From: Clostridia bacterium
Lineage (GTDB): Bacteria; Bacillota_A; Clostridia; Oscillospirales; Acutalibacteraceae
Direction of reading: 5' to 3'
Assembly: GCA_024699005.1 (NCBI GenBank)
Contig: JAILQN010000149.1
Location: 1 to 7,784 of the forward strand
Length of the DNA stretch: 7,784 nt
Below, in pieces: positions 1 to 5,048 of this stretch (the first letter of the stretch is position 1; every line of letters starts with the position of its first letter). Under the pieces are notes generated by a model. It was given only the letters and a program-made list of their open reading frames with translations, searched no databases and was not told the DNA's origin. The position numbers were made by a program, and so were the translations under genes.

Positions 1-200
1 CGCTTGATTTCTATTTTGAGGGAAAGAGCGCGGATTTCATCGCCGAAGTCGAAAAAAAGGCCGCCGTTATTTCCTATGCAAGATGCCTCAGGCGCTTTAT
101 CCGTACCAACGACGACAGCGACTTCATGAAACAGCAGAAGGCGTTCTGCGTGGATTATCTCAACAAGACCGTACAGGAACTGGAGACGCTGGCATTCTGA
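1..200 (+). CDS. 3' end of an unrecognised gene (partial)
   Basis: An open frame enters from the left edge (codon phase begins at base 3) and ends at TGA 198-200, giving the last 65 residues of a protein. The tail is charged and looks mostly helical, with stretches such as AEVEKKAAVISYARCLRRF and a final LNKTVQELETLAF. No signal, membrane segment or catalytic motif is visible. Codon choice (many GCG, ATC, GAC, AAG) matches the other long genes in the window, which supports it being real. I do not recognise the family. Its stop lies only 3 nt before the first heptamer of repeat element A, and the STAS gene downstream converges on it. Confidence 0.7.
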   Translation, partial: LDFYFEGKSADFIAEVEKKAAVISYARCLRRFIRTNDDSDFMKQQKAFCVDYLNKTVQELETLAF

Positions 201-203
201 TCA

Positions 204-343
204 GTGTGAAGAGTGGAGAGTGGAGTTATTCGGTATTTGGGTTCCCGCGATGCAGTTTCCGAAGTCGCAGGATGTCGCTTTCAGCACAAAAAACTCAACT
301 CTCCACTCTTCACACTCCACTCTTCATATTCCGCTTTCCGCAA
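204..343. repeat. Heptamer inverted-repeat element A (non-coding)
   Basis: The left arm has 7-nt units GTGTGAA at 204, GAGTGGA at 211 and GAGTGGA at 218. The right arm reads on the plus strand as TCAACTC at 295, TCCACTC at 302, TTCACAC at 309, TCCACTC at 316, then degenerate units TTCATAT (323), TCCGCTT (330) and TCCGCAA (337). Positions 204-227 and 292-315 are inverted repeats that match at 23 of 24 positions. The 64 nt between the arms hold no credible gene. The element fills the gap between the stop of the upstream gene and the tail of the STAS terminator. It is short and MITE-like in form; that it moves is an inference. Confidence 0.75.
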
Positions 344-371
344 TAAAAAACAGGCCGTTTCCGGCCCGTTT
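342..371 (-). terminator. Rho-independent terminator of the STAS gene
   Basis: On the minus strand a 10-bp stem (plus-strand arms AAACAGGCCG at 348-357 and CGGCCCGTTT at 362-371, one G-T wobble) closes a GAAA tetraloop and runs into a T-rich tract (minus-strand copy of 344-350). The stem begins inside the TAA stop codon of the STAS gene. The plus strand also leaves a short TTTATT after the stem, so it may act weakly in both directions. Confidence 0.85.
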
Positions 372-669
372 ATTCTATATCAAGTATATCCAAAAAACCC
401 GTGACCTCGAACACCTCGTTCACAATGTCGTTCACGTTGGTCACTTTCATATGCCCCTTGACAGCGTTCATACGCTTCTGAGCAACGAGCAAGACGCGCA
501 GCCCGGCAGATGAAATGTAATCCAGATCTTTCAGATCAAAGGTCAGATCCTCTATGCCTTCAAGCTCTTTGTCTATGACCGCGTTGAGATCTTTGACGGT
601 CGTCGTGTCAAGCCTGCCCTCCGGCGCGAGAGTCAGTCCGGAGCCGTTCTTTATCTTGTTAATGATCAT
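370..669 (-). CDS. STAS-domain anti-sigma factor antagonist (SpoIIAA/RsbV-like)
   Basis: A 99-residue single-domain protein, the usual length for stand-alone STAS proteins. These cytoplasmic switches bind an anti-sigma kinase when unphosphorylated and so release a sigma factor, or act in other partner-switching relays. The N-terminal strand region (LTLAPEGRLDTTTVKDL, residues 12-28) and the signature DLDYISSAGLRVLL (48-61) are clear. By alignment to the SpoIIAA DSSGL site, Ser54 is the expected phospho-acceptor, with Ser53 in the place of Asp and Ala55 following. I chose the ATG at 669 because AGGGAGGG lies 5-8 nt upstream; an upstream ATG at 732 would add 21 residues unlike the family and has no ribosome site. 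No anti-sigma kinase or sigma factor is next to it, so its partner is elsewhere. Transcribed alone from its own promoter and ended by its own terminator. Confidence 0.92.
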   Translation of the reverse strand: MIINKIKNGSGLTLAPEGRLDTTTVKDLNAVIDKELEGIEDLTFDLKDLDYISSAGLRVLLVAQKRMNAVKGHMKVTNVNDIVNEVFEVTGFLDILDIE

Positions 670-687
670 ATTATCCCTCCCTTTTTT

Positions 688-717
688 ATTATAACACAAT
701 CGACAATAATTATGCAA
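688..717 (-). promoter_or_regulatory. Extended -10 promoter of the STAS gene, in the divergent gap
   Basis: On the minus strand a perfect TATAAT (complement of 688-693) is preceded by TGT (extended -10). A weak -35, TTGCAT (complement of 712-717), lies 18 nt upstream and overlaps the first codons of the divergent dockerin gene. The expected start of transcription near 681 leaves a leader of only about 12 nt, just enough for the ribosome site. The plus strand reads TATAAC at 690-695 over the same bases, so the two divergent genes may share or compete for one core. Confidence 0.65.
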
Positions 718-1611
718 GTCAAATTTAAACAAAACAGAATAATCGGGGGCATCGCGGCGGCGATACTTTTATTCATGCTTCCGGCGCAGCCGCGCGCGGC
801 GGCAAAGTCATCATCCGGCGTTGCAGCGCTGGAGATCAACTACGAACAGGCGATTGTCATTGTTATAGGGGAAGACCCGGTTCCGAGAGTGTCCGTCCGG
901 GCCATGGACGCGTCGGAAAAACCCGTATACGGCGTGAAGATCACCGCGGAGGCAGAAAACAAGTCCCTCGCCGACGTGACGGCTTACCGCGCGATAACCG
1001 ACAAAAACGGCTACTCGAGCTTTTCGGTCGACGGTCTTGCCGAGGGCGATACAAATATCACTTTCAGAACGGCGGACGGCGTTGCGGAGGCAACGATGCT
1101 CCTGCTTGTCAGAGCAGGCGGAAACAGAACAGCCAGACCGACTGCCGGGATAGGCGGATACACACTTGACGAAAACGCTCCGAAAAAGAACACAGTCACC
1201 GTCCCCGCGGGCTCACAGCTTACCCTGAGCTGCGAAACGGAAAACGCGCAGATCTATTATAATCTCAACGACACGTGCCCGTGTCAGGATCTTGTTTCAA
1301 GAATACCGTACAGCACTCCGATAACCGTCAGCGAAGACAGCTATTTCCGCATAACCGCCTATAAGCCCGGCCTCGAATACAGCGAGCGACTGAATATCAC
1401 CGTAAACGTCTATATCCCCGGGGACGTGAACGGCGACAGCCGGGTGCTGGCGGACGATGCGAGGCTTGCCCTTCGCGCCTCCGCAGGGCTTACGACGCTT
1501 GACGGCAGGCAGACAAAAGCCGCCGACGCGGACGGCAGCGGCAGTGTGCTTGCGGATGACGCGAGACAGATACTCAGATACTCCGCGAAGCTTCCGAATC
1601 AGTTTGAATAA
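712..1611 (+). CDS. Secreted protein: Ig-like, chitobiase C-terminal-like and dockerin type I domains
   Basis: A 299-residue exported protein. Residues 1-31 form a signal peptide: basic start KFKQNR, hydrophobic core IIGGIAAAILLFMLP, probable cleavage near AQPRAAA. Residues about 40-134 look like an Ig-like beta domain (VSVRAMDASEKPVYGVKITAEA, then a TDKNGYSSFSV turn, as in Big_1-type folds). Residues about 160-233 resemble the chitobiase/hexosaminidase C-terminal module (GSQLTLSCETENAQIYYNLN, then PYSTPITV, ITAYKPG). Residues 237-296 are a dockerin: calcium loops D238-N240-D242-D249 and D272-D274-S276-D283, each followed by a helix (LADDARLALRAS, LADDARQILRYS). Dockerins plug into cohesins on scaffoldins or the cell surface. 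There is no catalytic domain, so it is an adaptor or structural part. The ATG at 712 lacks a Shine-Dalgarno sequence, but the signal peptide fits this start. The PPTase gene follows after 3 nt. Confidence 0.87.
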   Translation: MQVKFKQNRIIGGIAAAILLFMLPAQPRAAAKSSSGVAALEINYEQAIVIVIGEDPVPRVSVRAMDASEKPVYGVKITAEAENKSLADVTAYRAITDKNGYSSFSVDGLAEGDTNITFRTADGVAEATMLLLVRAGGNRTARPTAGIGGYTLDENAPKKNTVTVPAGSQLTLSCETENAQIYYNLNDTCPCQDLVSRIPYSTPITVSEDSYFRITAYKPGLEYSERLNITVNVYIPGDVNGDSRVLADDARLALRASAGLTTLDGRQTKAADADGSGSVLADDARQILRYSAKLPNQFE

Positions 1612-1614
1612 GCA

Positions 1615-2250
1615 ATGGACATAATAACGATAGATACCAGACGCCTCTCTCTTTTCGACATGACCCGGTTCCAATCCGTCATATCCGCCGAGAGAGCGAA
1701 AAAAGCGATAAACTACCGACGTGACGAGGACAGGCGAACCTGTATATGCGCAGAAGGCGCACTGCGCATATATCTCGGTGAGAAGTTAAATATAGACCCG
1801 GCAGCGCTGGAAATCAGGATCGCTCCGTCCGGGAAACCGTATCTGCCCGGAGAGGGCGACGCTGTTCCGCAGTTCAATTACTCGCACTCCGGGCCCTTCG
1901 TGCTGATAGGAACAGATCCCGCCCGCGAGATCGGAGTGGATATAGAGCAGCTGAAAAAAGCCCCCTTCGATATCTGCCGCAAGTTCTGTACTCCGGCGGA
2001 AAGGGAATACGTCGGCGAGGACAGCACCCGCTTTTTCGAGGTCTGGACGCTCAAGGAAGCCTACCTTAAAGCGACCGGCGAAGGGCTTCCCGGCGGGCTT
2101 TTATCCGTCGAGTTCACCTTCCCGGACGGGAAACCTGTCTGCTCCGATAAAAACACGGTCTGCAGAACGATACGTGACAAGGACGGACAGTATATCGCAG
2201 CGGCGATTATCAGATTGCCGACACACAGCAAGAATAACGGCTTTGACTAA
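1615..2250 (+). CDS. 4'-phosphopantetheinyl transferase, Sfp type
   Basis: A 211-residue cytoplasmic enzyme that moves the phosphopantetheine arm of coenzyme A onto a serine of acyl or peptidyl carrier proteins. Length fits the Sfp/Gsp class (about 200-240) and not the short AcpS class. Family motifs are in order: GKPYL at 73-77, FNYSHSG at 87-93, IGVDIE at 106-111 (Mg-binding Asp109 and Glu111), and WTLKEAYLKATGEGL from 144 (Trp144, Lys147, Glu148). All key residues are present. The ATG follows the dockerin stop by 3 nt without a clear Shine-Dalgarno, so it is probably translated by coupling. No carrier protein, NRPS or PKS gene is in the window, so the substrate cannot be told from context. 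The stop codon sits inside a 27-nt palindrome. Confidence 0.93.
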   Translation: MDIITIDTRRLSLFDMTRFQSVISAERAKKAINYRRDEDRRTCICAEGALRIYLGEKLNIDPAALEIRIAPSGKPYLPGEGDAVPQFNYSHSGPFVLIGTDPAREIGVDIEQLKKAPFDICRKFCTPAEREYVGEDSTRFFEVWTLKEAYLKATGEGLPGGLLSVEFTFPDGKPVCSDKNTVCRTIRDKDGQYIAAAIIRLPTHSKNNGFD

Positions 2251-2282
2251 TGTGCAAATTGCACATTAGTCCCCTCGTTTTT
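2245..2282 (+). terminator. 27-nt perfect palindrome with T-run: probable terminator or operator
   Basis: Bases 2245-2257 and 2259-2271 are perfect 13-nt inverted copies around one central A; GACTAATGTGC pairs with GCACATTAGTC as an 11-bp stem with an AAATT loop. The left arm contains the TAA stop of the transferase gene. A run of five T (2278-2282) follows, 6 nt after the stem, further than ideal for a terminator. The near-perfect symmetry with almost no loop would also suit a dimeric repressor or CRP-like binding site in front of the next gene. Confidence 0.5.
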
Positions 2283-2291
2283 ATCATTTCA

Positions 2292-2309
2292 GGCAGAAAC
2301 CCTTCTGCC
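2292..2309 (+). promoter_or_regulatory. Leader hairpin just upstream of the Gx-family gene
   Basis: GGCAGAA (2292-2298) and TTCTGCC (2303-2309) form a perfect 7-bp stem with an ACCC loop, ending 11 nt before the ATG at 2321 and 2-3 nt before the weak ribosome site GGAAG. It could influence initiation. It is too small to be a recognised riboswitch and no T-run follows. Confidence 0.35.
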
Positions 2310-2320
2310 GCCGGAAGAAA

Positions 2321-2845
2321 ATGAAAAATAAGCCAGCCCTCCGTGTCGCCCTTGACGGTATCCTTTCCGCCCTTGCGGCGGCGCTCTCTTTTCTGGAAAG
2401 CCTGCTTCCGGATGCGGCGTTCATGCCGCCGGGGGCAAAATTGGGTTTGGGAAATATCGCAGTCATGTTCGCGGTTTTCACGGCGGGACCGTTTGACGGT
2501 CTTTTCGTCGTCGCCGTAAAATCCGGCTTCGCTTTCTTTACAAGAGGCACGTCTTCCGGTTTTATCTCCCTTGCAGGCGGGCTTCTGTCCTGGGCAGCGT
2601 TATGCGTTTTCCGGCGCCTTATAAACAAACGCCCGGAAAGCCGCGTGTCCTGGGCAGGGATCTCGATAACCGCCGCTGTCCTGCACAACGTCGGCCAGCT
2701 CGCCGCCGCATCCGTGATCTCCGGACGTCTGCTGTGGACTTATCTCCCCGCGCTTATCGTATCCGGCGCGGTGTCCGGACTTATCACGGGCCTTGTTGCC
2801 GGAGTGATCATGCCGGTTCTTGCAAAGACAGTGCATGACCGGTAA
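2321..2845 (+). CDS. Gx transporter family membrane protein (heptaprenyl diphosphate synthase component I-like)
   Basis: A 174-residue integral membrane protein, the usual size for this family (PF07456), which resembles small substrate-binding subunits of ECF-type transporters. Approximate hydrophobic segments are 8-28, 43-66, 80-100, 112-133 and 140-168. Typical family landmarks are LESLLPDAAFMPPGAKLGLGN (25-45), ISLAGGLLSW (82-91) and the LHNVGQLAAA stretch (121-130). The older name comes from a link to heptaprenyl diphosphate synthesis; its substrate is not settled and I infer only a membrane, probably transport, role. In many Firmicutes it sits with NusG domain II, RnfC-like or prenyl synthase genes, none of which is visible here. 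The start has a weak GGAAG site 6 nt upstream. Confidence 0.85.
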   Translation: MKNKPALRVALDGILSALAAALSFLESLLPDAAFMPPGAKLGLGNIAVMFAVFTAGPFDGLFVVAVKSGFAFFTRGTSSGFISLAGGLLSWAALCVFRRLINKRPESRVSWAGISITAAVLHNVGQLAAASVISGRLLWTYLPALIVSGAVSGLITGLVAGVIMPVLAKTVHDR

Positions 2846-2914
2846 CATTCGACGCCGTGGCATGCTTTACTTGTTCAGGTGTTGCGCTTTGCGTGTTGCG
2901 TATTGCGATTCACA

Positions 2915-2930
2915 ATTCAAAGCTTTGAAT
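2915..2930. promoter_or_regulatory. 16-nt perfect palindrome ahead of the four-helix-bundle gene
   Basis: ATTCAAAG at 2915-2922 is followed directly by its reverse complement CTTTGAAT (2923-2930). It overlaps the last heptamer unit of the left array and ends 17 nt before the GGAGGA ribosome site. It could be a binding site for a dimeric protein, possibly the element's own product, or simply the inner boundary of the array. Confidence 0.35.
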
Positions 2931-2959
2931 AGAATTTGAGAAGGACCGGAGGAATTATT

Positions 2960-3274
2960 ATGTCTTGGAAAAACTATAAACAGCTTAACGTTTGGTGGCG
3001 GGCAATGGACCTGACCGATGAGATATATAAATTGATTGAGCAACTTCCGAAAACGGAATTATTTGCATTGTCCTCTCAATTACGCAGAGCAGCTGTATCT
3101 GTCCCATCAAATATCGCAGAGGGGAACGGCAGGTTTTCCGAAAAAGAATTCAAACAATTCCTTTCTGTTGCGAAAGGCTCCGTATATGAAGTCGAAACTC
3201 AGCTTCTGATCTGTATCCGAAGAGGATATATTAAAAAAGAAGATGCTGCCATCGCATTGGATCTGTGCGATTAG
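2960..3274 (+). CDS. Four-helix bundle protein (S23 / 23S rRNA intervening-sequence family), cut short by TAG
   Basis: A 104-residue helical protein of the family once found inside 23S rRNA intervening sequences and related to Avd accessory proteins of diversity-generating retroelements. Diagnostic stretches are YKQLNVWWRAMDLTDEIYKL (helix 1), SQLRRAAVSVPSNIAEGNGR (40-59) and FKQFLSVAKGSVYEVETQLL (64-83). Such proteins form pentameric basic barrels that bind nucleic acid; the cellular role is unknown. ATG 2960 has a strong GGAGGA site 6 nt upstream; a TTG at 2936 is less likely. The frame hits TAG at 3272, but the same frame stays family-like for 16 more codons (ISRQITNLVFHIERKL) to TGA 3323-3325. 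An intact protein would be 121 residues, the normal family length. So this copy is probably truncated in its last helix by one nonsense change. It is clearly more AT-rich than its neighbours, which suggests separate origin. Confidence 0.85.
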   Translation: MSWKNYKQLNVWWRAMDLTDEIYKLIEQLPKTELFALSSQLRRAAVSVPSNIAEGNGRFSEKEFKQFLSVAKGSVYEVETQLLICIRRGYIKKEDAAIALDLCD

Positions 3275-3422
3275 ATTTCAAGACAGATCACAAATCTTGT
3301 CTTCCATATTGAAAGGAAGCTCTGAAACGGCTCGTAAAGCACAACACGCAACACGCAACACGCTCATACACAACACACATTCCTGCAACATTTGTTTATA
3401 AATTGTTTTAAATTCAGTATAA

Positions 3423-3451
3423 CTGTTATCAATTAGATGGTATATTATATA
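3423..3451 (+). promoter_or_regulatory. AT-rich stretch, possible promoter of the metallophosphoesterase gene
   Basis: The stretch 3391-3450 is strongly AT-rich compared with flanking genes. The best spacing I find is CTGTTA (3423-3428), 17 nt, TATATA (3446-3451); alternatives such as TATAAC at 3418 lack a good -35. A promoter here would leave a leader of about 60 nt before ATG 3520. Boxes match the consensus only partly. Confidence 0.3.
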
Positions 3452-3519
3452 TGAGTTACCGGTATAAAGCCGACAGCTCATATTTTTTTACGCAACACCA
3501 TATAAGGAGACCAACGCTT

Positions 3520-4929
3520 ATGTACAAAATTGCCGTATTTTCCGACGCTCATCTCTACTCCCACTCGCTCGGCATTACGGGCAAGGCGTTCGAACTCAGA
3601 TCCGCGCTCGATCAGCGCATGCTCGAAGAGTCCTCCGCCATAATCGACGCCGGCATCGCCGAGATCATCAAAGCGAAGCCGGACTGCGTGCTGTTCGCGG
3701 GCGATATGACCAACAACGGAGAGACCGCGAGCCACGTCGAATTCCGCGGGAAGATCGCGGAGCTGAACAAAAAGATACCCGTTTACGTCATTTATTCCAC
3801 CCACGACTGGTGCTCCGACGGCAACCCGAGGCGCTTCACCGGCGACGTCACCCTGCACGACGTGGATTCGATGACCATCGGGGGCCTGTGTGATTTCTAC
3901 GCGGACTTTGCCCAGAACGGCGCGGATTCCGTATTTATCAACGAGAAAGGCGCTCCCTCATATTTCCGCAGACTCGGCGATCGCATGGCGCTCATCGCGG
4001 TCAACGACGATTACAGCGGCACGGGCAAAGCCGGCTATACGCCGGAGCATCTTGACTGGATCCTGGCTCAGGCGCGTCTGGCGAAAAAAGAAGGGCGCCG
4101 CGTGGTCATGATGGAGCATCACCTAGTCATCGCCCATACCTCGCCCCTTGTCACAAGCGGGATGAGCATAGGCGACAGAGAAAAGAACGTCGAGGCGCTT
4201 GCCTCCGCGGGAGTGGACATACTTATCGTAGGTCACTCGCACATGCTCAACTCCACCCGTTACACCGCCGCGAACGGCAACGTGCTGACTCAGATAAACG
4301 TCGGCGCGCTTACCGGCTACCCTGCCCCTGTCGACTGGCTGACTCTGAACGACGACGGCTCGGTCACCCACGACGTGGAATTTCTGAAGGGCTTTACCTA
4401 TAACGGAAAAGACTACACGCTTGACGATATGAAGGTCCACCTTGAAAACGTGCTGGCGGACATGATACGCGCCGCCGCGTCCGACAGGGAGGAATTCTGC
4501 GAGCGCATCTGTTCGATCGGCGTCTCGCGCTCACTCGCCTCAAAAATATTCGTCGGCATCCGTCCCATAGCGAAGAAATTCCTGGCGATAAGCGTCGGCA
4601 GCGCCGGCAAGATAGTAAACGCCATCACACTGGGCAAGGGCATACATAAAGACGCGCTGGAGCAGGTCAAAGACGAACGGCTGTTCGATTACGTGCTTAC
4701 GATCTTCCTGAATCTGTTCAACGGCACTCTTGTACGTTTCCCGAAGGGCAGCCCCGTTTACACCGTAGTCCGCGATCTCTCGACCATCCCGAGAAGGGTC
4801 ATCAACAGGATCCCCGGGAACAGGATCAGCACGGACATCTGCGATAAGATAGAAGCGCTGACTCAGGAACTCACAGACCCGTCGGAGCCGGATAATCTTC
4901 ATGCCATCATAATTAATAGTGAGGAGTGA
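3520..4929 (+). CDS. Metallophosphoesterase (calcineurin-like) with a long C-terminal helical extension
   Basis: A 469-residue protein without signal peptide. The calcineurin-like fold spans about 2-285 and shows the dimetal motifs: D9-x-H11 in FSDAHL, G61-D62 in AGDMTNNGE, H200/H201 in MMEHHLVIAH and G238-H239-S240-H241 in IVGHSHML. The usual GNH(D/E) motif is replaced by S93-T94-H95-D96, so the metal-ligand Asn is missing. Residues about 290-469 form a predicted helical extension of unknown role. Members hydrolyse phosphomono- or phosphodiesters; the substrate cannot be named here. ATG 3520 is preferred because AAGGAG lies 10 nt upstream and the next residues are the first beta strand; an earlier ATG at 3451 would add 23 residues that do not fit. 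The last codons (Ser-Glu-Glu-stop) are formed by heptamer array C, so the original C-terminus may have been replaced. Confidence 0.88.
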   Translation: MYKIAVFSDAHLYSHSLGITGKAFELRSALDQRMLEESSAIIDAGIAEIIKAKPDCVLFAGDMTNNGETASHVEFRGKIAELNKKIPVYVIYSTHDWCSDGNPRRFTGDVTLHDVDSMTIGGLCDFYADFAQNGADSVFINEKGAPSYFRRLGDRMALIAVNDDYSGTGKAGYTPEHLDWILAQARLAKKEGRRVVMMEHHLVIAHTSPLVTSGMSIGDREKNVEALASAGVDILIVGHSHMLNSTRYTAANGNVLTQINVGALTGYPAPVDWLTLNDDGSVTHDVEFLKGFTYNGKDYTLDDMKVHLENVLADMIRAAASDREEFCERICSIGVSRSLASKIFVGIRPIAKKFLAISVGSAGKIVNAITLGKGIHKDALEQVKDERLFDYVLTIFLNLFNGTLVRFPKGSPVYTVVRDLSTIPRRVINRIPGNRISTDICDKIEALTQELTDPSEPDNLHAIIINSEE

Positions 4930-5044
4930 GGAGAGCGGAGTGAGGAGTTGATCTCACATGATCAGAGCTCTTCCGTTCATCTCAAGCTTATATCGGCATT
5001 CCGCCTTGTTCCGCCCTGACAAATCCTGACTCCTCTCTCTTGAT
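4918..5044. repeat. Heptamer inverted-repeat element C, overlapping a gene's stop codon
   Basis: Left arm units are AGTGAGG at 4918, AGTGAGG at 4925, AGAGCGG at 4932, AGTGAGG at 4939, then AGTTGAT at 4946. The right arm is shorter and more degenerate on the opposite strand: TCCTGAC at 5024, TCCTCTC at 5031, TCTTGAT at 5038. About 71 nt between them contain no credible gene or terminator. The left arm supplies the last three codons and the TGA of the metallophosphoesterase; the right arm ends 4 nt before the glycerate kinase ATG and occupies the place of its ribosome site. Inner-end sequence GAGTT is shared with element A. Confidence 0.65.
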
Positions 5045-5048
5045 TGAT

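Larger units (their letters stand above)
2880..3381 (+). mobile_element. Element B: four-helix-bundle gene framed by inverted TGTTGCG heptamer arrays
   Basis: The left array has contiguous 7-nt units: TGTTGCG (2880), CTTTGCG (2887), TGTTGCG (2894), TATTGCG (2901), ATTCACA (2908) and ATTCAAA (2915). The right array is the reverse complement: CGTAAAG (3333), CACAACA (3340), CGCAACA (3347), CGCAACA (3354), CGCTCAT (3361), with weaker AC-rich sequence to 3381. The core unit is the same on both sides and opposite in strand. Only one gene, the AT-richer four-helix-bundle gene, lies between. No transposase, integrase or flanking target duplication was found, so calling it mobile is an inference from the terminal inverted arrays and the odd base composition. 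Confidence 0.5.

Noticed and set aside
83..513. Three overlapping short plus-strand frames around element A
   Set aside because: Their translations run through the heptamer repeats and antisense to the STAS gene, with no ribosome site or family resemblance.
1297..1674. A minus-strand frame across the dockerin/transferase junction
   Set aside because: No ribosome site or recognisable motif, and both plus-strand genes are well supported by domains.
2243..2271. A promoter starting with TTGACT at 2243
   Set aside because: At 16-18 nt spacing there is no acceptable -10 box; the bases belong to the palindrome.
2960..3274. A 23S rRNA intervening sequence in place inside an rRNA gene
   Set aside because: The protein belongs to that family, but no rRNA sequence flanks it; the neighbours are protein genes and heptamer arrays.
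2960..3274. A diversity-generating retroelement, suggested by the Avd-related protein
   Set aside because: No reverse transcriptase and no template/variable repeat pair can be seen in the window.
2880..3381. CRISPR array
   Set aside because: The repeats are contiguous 7-nt units with no spacers and opposite orientation on the two sides; no cas gene is present.
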